From: Rouxiella chamberiensis
GTDB taxonomy: Bacteria; Pseudomonadota; Gammaproteobacteria; Enterobacterales; Enterobacteriaceae
DNA: 64,000 bases
Direction of reading: 5' to 3'
Assembly: GCF_026967475.1 (NCBI RefSeq)
Contig: NZ_CP114058.1
Coordinates: forward strand, 744,001 to 808,000
Within the stretch, counting starts at the first letter, position 1; the number at the start of each line of letters is the position of its first letter. Under the pieces are notes generated by a model. That model worked only from the letters and a program-made list of their open reading frames with translations, ran no database searches and was not told the origin of the DNA. The position numbers were made by a program, and so were the translations under genes. This document shows positions 47,439 to 56,648 of this stretch, piece by piece.

Positions 47439-49040
47439 TTACATGACCAGCGCCTGACCGTCTTTGCGGGATTCGGTCCCTGCCAGGTAATGACCGTCCG
47501 GATGACGCACAATGACCTGCGCGCCGCCGAAGTTGTGACCCTGTAACGGGTCTTCCACCAGCAGTTCATGGCCCATCGCGCGCAGCGCGGCAAGCGTATT
47601 GGTGTCCAGCGTCGATTCAATCGCCACCTGACGTCCGGCAATTACTCGCCAGCGTGGCGCATCAATGGCCGCCTGCGGATTCTGACCATAGAGCATGACA
47701 CGAAGGGCCAGCTGCAGGTGTCCCTGTGCCTGCATCGGGCCGCCCATCAGGCCGAATGACATCAGCGGCTTGCCGTCCGCATCGGTCGCAAAGGCCGGAA
47801 TAATGGTGTGCAGCGGGCGTTTGTTCGGCGCAACACAGTTGGCGTGCGCAGGGTCAAGCACAAATCCACAACCCCGGTTCTGCATGCTGATGCCCGTTCC
47901 CGGCACGACAACGCCCGACCCGAAGCCCATGTAGTTGGACTGGATAAACGACACCATCATACCGTTGGCATCGGCAGTGGTCAGATAGACCGTGCCGCCC
48001 GGTTTGGGCGAGCCGTAAGTGACATCGCTGGCGCGTTTCGGGTCAATCAGGTCCGCACGCTGTTGCAGATATTCGTCGCTAAGCAGCAGTTCAGGGCTGA
48101 AATGCATGTGGTCGACGTCGGCGATATGCTGGTCAAGGTCGGCCAGCGCCAGCTTCATGGCTTCGATAGACAGGTGCAGGGTGTGCACCGAATCCACCGG
48201 CTGCGAGCCAATATCGAGTTTTTCGAGAATGCCGAGCGCGATAAGCGTGGCAATACCCTGACCGTTCGGGGGCAGTTCATGGACGGTGCCGCCGGCAAAG
48301 GACTGGGTCATGGTGTCTATCCAGTCCACTTTATGATTGGCGAGGTCATCCAGCGTCATGGCACCGCCGTGCTCCTGACAGTGGGCAATGATTTTCTCGG
48401 CCAGTTCGCCGCGATAAAAAGCTTCGCCTTCGGTTTTGGCGATAAGTTCCAGCGTATCGGCCAGCGCCGGATTACGGAAGATTTCGCCGATTTCAGGGGC
48501 AACGCCGCCCGGCGTAAAACACTCGCTGAAACCGGGTTGATCCTTGAGTTTGGCGGCGGCAATCTTCCACAGTCGGCCAATCAACGGCGAGACGGGAAAA
48601 CCGTGGCGCGCATAGTCGATAGCGGGTTGAGCCAGCGTCGTCAGCGGCAGGCTACCGAATTTCTTCGCGAGTTCGACCCACGCCGACACCGCGCCCGGTA
48701 CGCTGACGGAGTCCCAGCCGTAGGTCGGCACGGCGTCTTTTCCGGCAAAATAGTCCGCGGTCCACGCGGCGGGAGAACGGCCCGAGGCATTGAGGGCGTG
48801 CATCTTCTTGCCGTCCCACAGAATCGCAAAGGCGTCACTGCCGACGCCATTGCCGCTCGGCTCGACCACGGTCAGCGCCATCGCGGCCGCGACTGCGGCA
48901 TCCACGGCGTTGCCGCCCAGCATCAGCATCTTCATGCCAGCCTGGGCCGCCAGTGGCTGTGAGGCGCAAACCGCATTCGCGCCCATCATGCTCGGGCGCA
49001 AGGTCGGATAACCGACGTTAAAATCGTAAGACTCGGACAT
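47439..49040 (-). CDS. Gamma-glutamyltransferase family protein, cytoplasmic
   Basis: A 533-residue Ntn-hydrolase of the Ggt/YwrD group, normally an autoprocessed enzyme that cleaves or transfers gamma-glutamyl groups. N-terminal large-subunit motifs are GGNAVDAAVAAAMALTVVEP and SGRSPAAW. The processing site is GGTVYLTTADANG, with the nucleophile Thr opening the small subunit, followed by SNYMGFGSG and GLMGGPMQAQGHLQ. There is no signal peptide, so it acts in the cytosol on imported substrate. ATG 49040 follows GGAG; ATG 49073 is an alternative. It lies downstream of a complete peptide ABC transporter, arguing for import of gamma-glutamyl compounds. Confidence 0.88.
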   Translation of the reverse strand: MSESYDFNVGYPTLRPSMMGANAVCASQPLAAQAGMKMLMLGGNAVDAAVAAAMALTVVEPSGNGVGSDAFAILWDGKKMHALNASGRSPAAWTADYFAGKDAVPTYGWDSVSVPGAVSAWVELAKKFGSLPLTTLAQPAIDYARHGFPVSPLIGRLWKIAAAKLKDQPGFSECFTPGGVAPEIGEIFRNPALADTLELIAKTEGEAFYRGELAEKIIAHCQEHGGAMTLDDLANHKVDWIDTMTQSFAGGTVHELPPNGQGIATLIALGILEKLDIGSQPVDSVHTLHLSIEAMKLALADLDQHIADVDHMHFSPELLLSDEYLQQRADLIDPKRASDVTYGSPKPGGTVYLTTADANGMMVSFIQSNYMGFGSGVVVPGTGISMQNRGCGFVLDPAHANCVAPNKRPLHTIIPAFATDADGKPLMSFGLMGGPMQAQGHLQLALRVMLYGQNPQAAIDAPRWRVIAGRQVAIESTLDTNTLAALRAMGHELLVEDPLQGHNFGGAQVIVRHPDGHYLAGTESRKDGQALVM

Positions 49041-49102
49041 ATTGACTCCTGTAATAGAAACCGGGTAGTTCATTGCAAGGCAGAGTGAAGAGTGGCGCAG
49101 CC

Positions 49103-49978
49103 TTAGTCGGCACGAGGGTCCAGCGCATCGCGCAGGCCATCACCCAATAAATTAAAGCCCTGTACGGCCAGAAAAATGGCCAGACCGGGAAACAGTGACA
49201 TCCACGGCGATTGCTCGAGGAAGCTGCGCGCCGTGTTGAGCATCGCGCCCCAAGAGGCAAAGGGCGGCTGCTGACCCAGCCCGAGAAACGACAGGCTGGC
49301 CTCGGTAATAATCGCCGAAGCAATAGCCAGCGTGGCCTGAACCACGATGGGCGACATCACGTTCGGTAACACGTATTTGATGATAATCCAGCGGTCGGGC
49401 AAGCCAATGGCCCGCGCGCCTTCGATATACTCTTCGTTGCGAATGTTCATCACCTGCGCCCGCGTGAGGCGGGCAAAAATCGGCATCGCCGACAGGCCGA
49501 TGGCTATCATCGCATTGCCGAGGCTGGGGCCGAGGAAAGCGCCAAGCGCTATCGCCAGCACCAGAAACGGGCAGGAGAGCATGGCTTCAATCACCCGCGA
49601 AATCATGCTGTCTATCCATCCCTGCCAGTAACCGGCGAGCAGACCCAGCGGCACACCGATGACAATCGCGATAATCACCGACACGCAGCCCGCCATCAGC
49701 GAAGTGCGAGCGCCCCAGAACAGGCGCGAGAGAATATCGCGGCCCAACTCGTCGGTGCCGAGCCAGTGCAGGGCCGACGGGGCCTTGCGCACCGCCATGA
49801 AGTCAGCCTTGACGGGATCAAACGGTGAAATCCACGGCGCAAGCAGCGCGAGCATGGCAAAAACTATCACAATCGCGGCGCCAATCACCGCGCTTTTGTT
49901 ACGCAAAAATTTGCTAAGCACGCGACGGGATTGTCTAACGGCAACGGGTTTTACTGTGGGTAAAACGGCCTGGCTCAT
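49103..49978 (-). CDS. Peptide-type ABC transporter, permease (DppC-like)
   Basis: A 291-residue permease with the DppC signature HWLGTDELGRDILSRLFWGAR and EAA loop EGARAIGLPDRWIIIKYVLPN. ATG 49978 follows GGAGGGG, one base after the DppB-like stop. Part of the gntR - ATPase - ATPase - binding protein - DppB - DppC - Ggt operon. Confidence 0.9.
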   Translation of the reverse strand: MSQAVLPTVKPVAVRQSRRVLSKFLRNKSAVIGAAIVIVFAMLALLAPWISPFDPVKADFMAVRKAPSALHWLGTDELGRDILSRLFWGARTSLMAGCVSVIIAIVIGVPLGLLAGYWQGWIDSMISRVIEAMLSCPFLVLAIALGAFLGPSLGNAMIAIGLSAMPIFARLTRAQVMNIRNEEYIEGARAIGLPDRWIIIKYVLPNVMSPIVVQATLAIASAIITEASLSFLGLGQQPPFASWGAMLNTARSFLEQSPWMSLFPGLAIFLAVQGFNLLGDGLRDALDPRAD

Positions 49979-49979
49979 G

Positions 49980-50924
49980 TTATCCCCTCCGCATACGTGG
50001 GTTGACCATGACATACAGCACGTCGGCCACCAGATTCATGATAAGGAAGCCGACCGCGACCACCATCACTACGCCCTGAACTACGGCGTAATCGCGGTTG
50101 AAGACGGAGTCGACAATCATCTTGCCGAAACCGGGCACCGTAAACACCTGCTCGCAGAGCACCGCACCACCCAGCAATTCGCCGAACAGCAGCGTGGTCA
50201 GGGTGATGATGGGTACCAGCGCATTGCGCAGGGCATGCTTGAAAATAACTTTCTTCGGCAATAATCCCTTGGCGCGCGCGGTGCGGATATAGTCCGCCTT
50301 GAGCACGGCTATCATCGCTGCCCGTGTGTGGCGCATCAGCGTGGCCGACAGGCCGGTGCCGAGCACCGCCGCAGGCAGGATCATGGTCCGCAGATTTTGC
50401 AGGGGATCTTCCGAAAAGGGCACGTAACCCGAGGCGGGAAGCCACTGCAACTTCACGGAAAAGAACATGATAAGCAGCACACCCAGCCAGAAATGCGGGA
50501 CCGAAATGCCCGAGAGCGCGATAAAATTGGCCCCGTTGTCTATCCAGGTGCCTTTGTTTACCGCCGCCGTAATGCCCATGCCAATCCCGATAAGTAGCGC
50601 AATCAGCATGGCCCACAGCGACAACTCCAGCGTGACCGGCAGCTTGCTGGCGATAAGCTGCAATACCGGTTCCTGCGTGCGCAGCGAAATGCCGAAATCG
50701 CCGTGCAGCGCATTGCCGACCCAGTGGAAATACTGGCTCGGGATCGGATCGTCGAGATGGTATTGCGCGCGTAATTGCGCGATCACCGCCGGATCCCGCT
50801 CTTCACCGGCCATCGCGGTAACCGGATCCCCCGGCAGCAGTTTTTGCAGCGAGAACACCATCAGCGTGACCAGAAACAGGGTGGGCACGGCGGAAACCAG
50901 ACGTTTTACTATCAACTCAAGCAT
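49980..50924 (-). CDS. Peptide-type ABC transporter, permease (DppB-like)
   Basis: A 314-residue permease with the DppB-type LLPGDPVTAMAGEERDP after the first helix, six predicted helices, and EAA loop IRTARAKGLLPKKVIFKHALRNA. It lies 28 bases downstream of the binding-protein gene. Confidence 0.9.
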   Translation of the reverse strand: MLELIVKRLVSAVPTLFLVTLMVFSLQKLLPGDPVTAMAGEERDPAVIAQLRAQYHLDDPIPSQYFHWVGNALHGDFGISLRTQEPVLQLIASKLPVTLELSLWAMLIALLIGIGMGITAAVNKGTWIDNGANFIALSGISVPHFWLGVLLIMFFSVKLQWLPASGYVPFSEDPLQNLRTMILPAAVLGTGLSATLMRHTRAAMIAVLKADYIRTARAKGLLPKKVIFKHALRNALVPIITLTTLLFGELLGGAVLCEQVFTVPGFGKMIVDSVFNRDYAVVQGVVMVVAVGFLIMNLVADVLYVMVNPRMRRG

Positions 50925-50952
50925 ATAAGTCCCTCTCGTTCCGGCTGGCGGA

Positions 50953-52470
50953 TCACTGCGTCAACTGCACGCCCTGCAAGCGGATAAGCCCGTCCGGATA
51001 CGGCGTAAAGCCCGTGACTTTCTTGCTCATGCCAAAGATGCGCGGTTCAAAATAGAGATACACCAGCGGTTGATCGATGTTCTCCTGATCGACGATTTTC
51101 TTGTACAGCGCCTTGCGTTGCTCGACGTCGCTGGTCTGACGCGCGCTCAGCAGCCACGCGTCGACCTGTGGATTACTGTATTTGCCATCGTTGAGCGCGC
51201 CTTTGCTGGCGAGGAAAGAGTAGATGCTGCCATCGGGATCCGGACGACCGGACCAGCCTGACATACTCAGCTGGAAATCGCCGCGCTGCTGTTTGTCGAG
51301 CAGGGTGGCAAACTCGGTCATTTGCAGATTCAGGTTGATGCCTGCTTCGCTCACCATCGCCTGCAACACCTGCGCCACCTGCTGCGAGGTCGGATTGTTG
51401 GCGACCAGCAGGGAGATATTCAGCGGCGTTTTCACTCCGGCTTCGGCCAGCAGGGCTTTTGCCTTGTCGACGTTTCGCGCGGCGATGGGCAGATTGACGT
51501 GATAAGGGCTGACCGGCGAGAACGGCTGGTTGGCGGGCGTAAACTGGCCTTCGAACACCACCTGATTCAGCGCTTCGCGGTCAATCGCCAGCGACAGCGC
51601 CTGCCGGACCTTGGCCTCTTTGGCAAGCAACGTACCGGTGTTGGCGCTGCCGTTGCCGGTATTGACCGTCAGCCCCATATATCCCAGCCCCGTCACCTTG
51701 GCGAGCGCGAGTTTGGCATTGTTTTTCACCGTGTTGACATCGGTCGGGGCAATCCCTTCGGTCAGATCAAGGTCGCCCGCCTGAAGATTGGCAAGGCGCA
51801 CAGACGCATCGGGAATAGGCAGGAACACCACTTTGTCGAAATGGTAGGCCGACTTGTTCCAGTACTGTTCGAAGCGCTTGAGCACAATGCGGTCCTGCTG
51901 CACGCGGCTGACGAACTCATAGGGACCCGAGCAGACCGGGTGCGCGGCGACATTGCCTTTGGCAGTCGCCTGTGGAGCCATCATCGCCCCCGCGCGGTCG
52001 GTCAACTGCATCAGCAGCGCGGCGTCGGGATTTTTCAGGTGCAGCTTGACGCTGTAGGGACCGGCGACTTCGACCGATTCGATGGAAGAAATTTCACTCT
52101 TGCGCAGCGAGGCGGGCAAGGTGAGATAGCGGTCAAGATTGTATTTGACCGCCTCGGCGTCAAACTTTTCACCGTCGTGGAACACCACGCCCTGACGCAG
52201 ATTCAGGGTCAGCGTTTTACCGTCGTCGCTGTAGGACCAGTCGGTTGCAAGGCCGGGGACTATCGACAGATGCTGATCGACATCCACCAGACGATCGCAC
52301 ATTGCGCTGAACACGAAACGGCCGTAATAGGTGCGGGCCGTTGCCGGATCCAGCTGATCCGGATCGGCACCCAATCCGATGCGCAGGGTGCTTTCGGCAT
52401 GGGCAAGACCGGCGCTGCCCAGCAGCAGCAGGGCACTTAGCGAGGCGGAGAGCCGAGGGCGAAATTTCAT
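50953..52470 (-). CDS. Peptide-type ABC transporter, periplasmic binding protein
   Basis: A 505-residue family 5 binding protein with a cleavable signal peptide (about 1-25, ending LAHA) and the family opening STLRIGLGADPDQLDPATARTY. It resembles GsiB/DppA-type proteins. Its ATG overlaps the stop of the upstream ATPase gene (ATGA). With the co-transcribed gamma-glutamyltransferase-like enzyme, a gamma-glutamyl peptide or glutathione-like ligand is a reasonable guess. Confidence 0.9.
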   Translation of the reverse strand: MKFRPRLSASLSALLLLGSAGLAHAESTLRIGLGADPDQLDPATARTYYGRFVFSAMCDRLVDVDQHLSIVPGLATDWSYSDDGKTLTLNLRQGVVFHDGEKFDAEAVKYNLDRYLTLPASLRKSEISSIESVEVAGPYSVKLHLKNPDAALLMQLTDRAGAMMAPQATAKGNVAAHPVCSGPYEFVSRVQQDRIVLKRFEQYWNKSAYHFDKVVFLPIPDASVRLANLQAGDLDLTEGIAPTDVNTVKNNAKLALAKVTGLGYMGLTVNTGNGSANTGTLLAKEAKVRQALSLAIDREALNQVVFEGQFTPANQPFSPVSPYHVNLPIAARNVDKAKALLAEAGVKTPLNISLLVANNPTSQQVAQVLQAMVSEAGINLNLQMTEFATLLDKQQRGDFQLSMSGWSGRPDPDGSIYSFLASKGALNDGKYSNPQVDAWLLSARQTSDVEQRKALYKKIVDQENIDQPLVYLYFEPRIFGMSKKVTGFTPYPDGLIRLQGVQLTQ

Positions 52471-53582
52471 GGTGTGGTTCCTTCAGTGGTATTGGCGTTG
52501 TGTGAAGTCGCCAGCTGAGTGCTGGCCTGTTCGAATAGGGCGCGGCGCAGGGTAAAGGCGGCAGACGGCGGCGGGATAAGCACGGCAGTGCGCGAACGCA
52601 GCAGCTCGGACCAGCGATGGCAGGCCACCTGACGCGAATCGTCAACATTTTCGAGGCGCGGTTCCACTTGGCGGCAATGGTCGTTGGCGTAGGCGCAGCG
52701 CGTGTGGAAACGACAGCCGCTCGGCATGTTGGCCGGATTGGGCATGTCGCCCTGCAGCATATCCACCGGACGTTTTACGCCGGGCGTCAGCAGCGGAGCC
52801 GAGGCAATCAGCGCCTGCGTGTAGGGGTGCAGCGGCGCGTCGAAAATATCATCGACTTTTGCCAGCTCGACGATTTGCCCGAGATACATGACGGCCACGC
52901 GGTCGCTCATATGGCGAATAACCGCCAGCCCATGCGCCACGACAATCATCGTCAGCCCGAATTGCTGCTTGAGGCTTTCCAGCAGATTGACCACCTGCGC
53001 CTGCACGGAGACGTCCAGCGCCGAGACGGGTTCGTCGCCCAGCAGCAGTTTCGGCTCCGAGGCCAGCGCGCGGGCGATGCCGATACGCTGGCGCTGACCG
53101 CCGGAAAACTCGTGCGGATAGCGCTGGCTGAAGGCGGCGGGCAGGCCGACGGTGGTCAGGAGTTCCCTGACCCGATCGCGCCGTGCGGCGGCATCGGGCA
53201 CGATATTGTGCAGCCACAGCGGTTCACCGACGATCTGCTCGACGGTCATGCGCGGGTTCAGCGAGGCGAACGGATCCTGAAAGATGATTTGCAGCTCGCG
53301 GCGCAGCGGTTTCATCTCGGCCGGGGTCAGGCGGCTGATATTCTGCCCCTGATAAAAGACGTCTCCTTCGGAGGCGCGCAGCAGTTGCAGCAGCAAACGG
53401 CCCAGAGTCGATTTACCGGAACCGGATTCGCCGACAATCGCCAGTGTTTCCCCCTGATAGACGCGCAGCGACACGCGGTCGACGGCCTGCACGCCCGGCG
53501 TTTTACGAAATAGCGAGGGGGGACCCTTGAACACTTTGCTGAGGCCGACGGCCTCGAGAATAGGGCGCGGGGGAGTATTCAC
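52467..53582 (-). CDS. Peptide-type ABC transporter, ATPase (DppF-like)
   Basis: A 371-residue ATPase with GESGSGKST, the oligopeptide-type FQDPFASLNPRM, signature FSGGQRQR and LLLGDEPVSALD. It has the C-terminal oligopeptide/dipeptide extension with Cys motifs (SGCRFHTRCAYANDHC) seen in Dpp/Opp ATPases. The H-loop region reads VVAHGLAVI, with Gly where Asp is usual. The start is a GTG at 53582 overlapping the preceding stop (GTGA), behind GGAGG. Confidence 0.88.
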   Translation of the reverse strand: MNTPPRPILEAVGLSKVFKGPPSLFRKTPGVQAVDRVSLRVYQGETLAIVGESGSGKSTLGRLLLQLLRASEGDVFYQGQNISRLTPAEMKPLRRELQIIFQDPFASLNPRMTVEQIVGEPLWLHNIVPDAAARRDRVRELLTTVGLPAAFSQRYPHEFSGGQRQRIGIARALASEPKLLLGDEPVSALDVSVQAQVVNLLESLKQQFGLTMIVVAHGLAVIRHMSDRVAVMYLGQIVELAKVDDIFDAPLHPYTQALIASAPLLTPGVKRPVDMLQGDMPNPANMPSGCRFHTRCAYANDHCRQVEPRLENVDDSRQVACHRWSELLRSRTAVLIPPPSAAFTLRRALFEQASTQLATSHNANTTEGTTP

Positions 53583-54604
53583 GGCATCGCCTCCAGTGAG
53601 GATTGCAGGGAAAAGTGTTGCTCGAGCGGTGCCTTGAAGCAGGCAACCTGATGACCACTGCGGCCGAGTGTGGCAAGCGCCGGGCGCTGCTGATGACATT
53701 TCAGGTCGGCGAACGGGCAGCGCGTGGCGAAACGGCAGCCTGCGGGCATGTCGGCAGGCAGCGGCACGGCACCGGGAATAGTCGAGAGTGCGCCCTGACG
53801 CGAAGCCAGTGACGGCATCGATCCCATCAGTCCGATGGTGTAGGGATGCTGCGGATCGTTGAACAGATCGGCTACCTCGCCCTGTTCGACGATCTGCCCG
53901 GCATACATCACGGCCACGCTGTCGGCGACTTCGGCCACCACGCCGAGGTCGTGCGTGATAAGCAGCATGGCAGTATCGCTCTGCTCTTGCAGGCGGTTGA
54001 GCAGCGCCAGAATCTGCGCCTGAATCGTCACGTCGAGCGCGGTCGTCGGCTCGTCGGCAATCAGCAGTTTCGGGAGGTTGACCAGCGCCATCGCAATCAT
54101 GATTCGCTGGCGCATGCCGCCGGAAAGCTGATGCGGATAGGCTTTCATGCGAAGTTCCGGGGCGGGTATCTGCACCTGTTGCAGAATCGACAATGCCTGA
54201 TCCTGCGCCTGCTGTTTATCGACGCCCTGATGGCGCATCACCGCTTCGGCTATCTGCTCACCCAGCGTCAAGGCAGGATTGAGCGAGGTCATCGGCTCCT
54301 GAAAAATCATCGCGATATCCCGTCCGCGCAGGTCGGCATACTGGCGCTCCGACAGTGCAAGCAGGGATTGACCGCTGAAATTGACGTGGCCCTCCAACAC
54401 CTGTGCGCTCTGCGGCAGCAGGCCCATCAATGCCAGCGAGGTTACACTTTTTCCGCAGCCCGACTCACCGACCAGCGCCAGCGTTTTACCGGCCTCGATG
54501 CGCAGGGAGATGCCATCCAGCACGCTGGCCGGACTGCCGCGAAACTGCACCTTGAGGTTGTTAATTTCCAGTACGGACGGTGCCGCATGTTCTGGGGTCG
54601 TCAT
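53579..54604 (-). CDS. Peptide-type ABC transporter, ATPase (DppD-like)
   Basis: A 341-residue ATPase with GESGCGKSV (Val where Ser/Thr is usual), [17 protein letters not shown], signature [20 protein letters not shown] and [11 protein letters not shown]. The C-terminal Cys cluster [16 protein letters not shown] is like DppD/OppD. It starts by ATGA overlap with the stop of gntR, so the regulator and transporter share one transcript. Confidence 0.9.
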   Translation of the reverse strand: MTTPEHAAPSVLEINNLKVQFRGSPASVLDGISLRIEAGKTLALVGESGCGKSVTSLALMGLLPQSAQVLEGHVNFSGQSLLALSERQYADLRGRDIAMIFQEPMTSLNPALTLGEQIAEAVMRHQGVDKQQAQDQALSILQQVQIPAPELRMKAYPHQLSGGMRQRIMIAMALVNLPKLLIADEPTTALDVTIQAQILALLNRLQEQSDTAMLLITHDLGVVAEVADSVAVMYAGQIVEQGEVADLFNDPQHPYTIGLMGSMPSLASRQGALSTIPGAVPLPADMPAGCRFATRCPFADLKCHQQRPALATLGRSGHQVACFKAPLEQHFSLQSSLEAMP

Positions 54605-55356
54605 CAGAGGGACTCCTCATCGTCATGATGTAGCGTGGCGATCAATGCGTTTTGCAAAAACAGCAGGTGTTCGCGCATTACCCGGGCCGCCTCGAGCGGT
54701 TCACGCGCGGCGATATGTTCGATGAGGCGGCGATGGTGATGGTCGTAGATGTCGAGACGTTCCTGATTGCGCGCACGGTCGCGCACCGCCTGCCAGCTCG
54801 GGTCGCGGCGGATGGCGTCGACCGCGTCGAACAGCCCGAGCAGCAGACGATTGCCTGCGGCATCGGCGATGGCGCGGTGAAAGGCGCTGTCCCACAGTTC
54901 AATCTGGTCGGCATCGTCGGCTGCAAGCTGCGTCATTCTGTCGAGCAGTCGCCACATCAGCTGTATCTGTTCAGGCGTGGCGCGCAAGGCGGCGTATTTC
55001 GCCAGACCCGGCTCGATTTGCAGCCGCGCTTCCATGACTTCCAGCAGGTTCGATTGTTTCGGCAGTGCCTGCAGGCTGAGCGGCTGGGCCGGAGCTTTCG
55101 GGCCGATAAACGTCCCCTTGCCCTGTTTGCGCCAGATACGGCCTTCTTCAACCAACACGTCAAGCGCGCGGCGGATCTCGCGACGACCCGCGCCAAAACG
55201 CTGAGCCAGATCCCGCTCCGGCGGCAGGGGCTGGCCTTCATGCGGATGCTGCTCGATAAGCAGGCGCAGCTGTTCCAGCGCCGAATGCGAGTTTCCCGTC
55301 GCCTGCGGGCCAACGGGTTGAAGGGACGATGTCTGCGTGTGTGGCGTCTCTGGCAT
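54604..55356 (-). CDS. FadR/GntR-family regulator
   Basis: A 250-residue regulator with an N-terminal winged helix (about 25-85: LPPERDLAQRFGAGRREIRRALDVLVEEGRIWRK in three segments) and an FCD domain (about 105-240) with the ligand or metal His-type residues in WDSAFHRAIADAAGN and HHHRRLIEHIAARE. It is the first gene of the transporter/gamma-glutamyltransferase operon and most likely its ligand-responsive repressor. A perfect palindrome lies 53 bases upstream. Confidence 0.88.
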   Translation of the reverse strand: MPETPHTQTSSLQPVGPQATGNSHSALEQLRLLIEQHPHEGQPLPPERDLAQRFGAGRREIRRALDVLVEEGRIWRKQGKGTFIGPKAPAQPLSLQALPKQSNLLEVMEARLQIEPGLAKYAALRATPEQIQLMWRLLDRMTQLAADDADQIELWDSAFHRAIADAAGNRLLLGLFDAVDAIRRDPSWQAVRDRARNQERLDIYDHHHRRLIEHIAAREPLEAARVMREHLLFLQNALIATLHHDDEESL

Positions 55357-55408
55357 GGTTCGTTACGCTTTGTGTCGAAAAGAGATAAACACGGCATTGC
55401 ACAAATCG

Positions 55409-55422
55409 AACCAATATTGGTT
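55409..55422 (-). promoter_or_regulatory. Palindromic candidate operator of the gntR operon
   Basis: AACCAATATTGGTT is a perfect 14-base palindrome, with a further TTGGTTC repeat beside it, in the intergenic region between gntR and the aldo/keto reductase gene. Size and position suit a GntR dimer. The rest of 55357-55658 is AT-rich and shows no gene. Confidence 0.5.
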
Positions 55423-55658
55423 TGGTTCAGAAAAATATCAGGGTAATTATTTTAATTAGTATATTTTTCAGTTAGATAATTTTTGTAAATTCATGAATCA
55501 ATCAGAGAAGGTTCGGCTGTGTCAATGCCCCAAATTGATCAGGGACTTCGCCAGCCTGCACCGGGGCAGCGCAACTTGTGAAAAGGCAGGGGGTTGTATA
55601 GATTAAAAACAAGAGGGGATTTCGCGCAGTAATCATTGATGAATGAAAGGGATAAGGA

Positions 55659-56645
55659 ATGAGAACGTTGAAGCTTGGCCATTCGGGCCTTGAAGTCTCT
55701 GCGGTGTGTCTGGGCTGTCTCACCTATGCGCCGAAAGAGGCGAGCGGATATACCTGGTCGCTGGATGAGGCCGAAAGCCGCCCCTTTATTCGTCGGGCGC
55801 TGGAACTTGGCATCAACTTTTTTGATACCGCCAACTCCTACTCCAACGGCGTCAGCGAAGAGATTCTGGGCCGCGCGCTCAAGGACTATGCCCATCGCGA
55901 CAACGTGGTGGTCGCCACCAAACTGTATAATCCCCTGCGTAGCGGCCCGAACAGCAAAGGGTTGTCCCGCAAGGCTATCATGACCGAATGCGATGCCAGC
56001 CTGCGCCGTCTCGGCACGGATTATATCGACCTCTACCAGATTCATCGCTGGGATTATGAAACGCCCCTCGAGGAGACACTGGAAGCGTTGCACGACCTGG
56101 TCAAAGCGGGCAAGGTTCGCTATCTGGGTGCCTCGTCGATGTTTGCCTGGCAATTTTCCAAGGCTTTGCAGGTGGCGAAATACAATGGCTGGACGCGGTT
56201 TATCTGCATGCAGAACCACTTGAATCTGCTGTATCGCGAGGAAGAGCGCGAAATGCTGGGCCTGTGTGAAAGCGAGGGGGTGGGTGTTACGCCGTGGAGT
56301 CCTCTGGCGCGCGGCTTGCTGGCGCGTCCTTGGCAGCAACCGACCGATTCACTGCGCCACGGGCATGACCGTTTTGCCAGACAACTCTATGCCGCCACCG
56401 AAGACGCCGATCGTCGTGTGATTGACGCGGTCACAGAGGTAGCTGCCGAGCGCGGGGTGAGTCAGGCGCAGATAGCACTGGCCTGGGTTTATCGACATAA
56501 ATCGGTGGTTGCCCCCGTGGTTGGCGCAACCCGATTCGCGCATCTCGATGATGCCGTCGCCGCCAGCGAACTGGTGCTGAGCGCCGAGGAGATAGCCCGG
56601 CTGGAAGCGCCCTATATTCCGCACAACGTAGCCGAGCACGATTGA
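55659..56645 (+). CDS. Aldo/keto reductase
   Basis: A 328-residue NADPH-dependent barrel reductase of the YakC/Kv-beta-like group. The catalytic tetrad is visible: Asp and Tyr in FFDTANSYSNG, Lys in VVATKLYNP and His in LYQIHRWD. NADP contacts lie in SPLARGLLARPW and the C-terminal VAPVVGATRFAHLDD. Start ATG 55659 follows AAGGGAT. It is divergent from the gntR operon and convergent with the FGGY kinase gene, 3 bases away, so its partner pathway is not clear. Confidence 0.88.
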   Translation: MRTLKLGHSGLEVSAVCLGCLTYAPKEASGYTWSLDEAESRPFIRRALELGINFFDTANSYSNGVSEEILGRALKDYAHRDNVVVATKLYNPLRSGPNSKGLSRKAIMTECDASLRRLGTDYIDLYQIHRWDYETPLEETLEALHDLVKAGKVRYLGASSMFAWQFSKALQVAKYNGWTRFICMQNHLNLLYREEEREMLGLCESEGVGVTPWSPLARGLLARPWQQPTDSLRHGHDRFARQLYAATEDADRRVIDAVTEVAAERGVSQAQIALAWVYRHKSVVAPVVGATRFAHLDDAVAASELVLSAEEIARLEAPYIPHNVAEHD

Positions 56646-56648
56646 GAA

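Noticed and set aside
47808..48962. Long plus-strand reading frame (384 residues) opposite the gamma-glutamyltransferase-like gene
   Set aside because: It is the complement of a gene with clear family motifs; its translation is rich in His, Arg and Gln with no ribosome site, a typical shadow in GC-rich coding DNA.
51322..52440. Long plus-strand frame (372 residues) opposite the family 5 binding protein
   Set aside because: Same reason: shadow of a well-supported gene with signal peptide and family motifs on the other strand.
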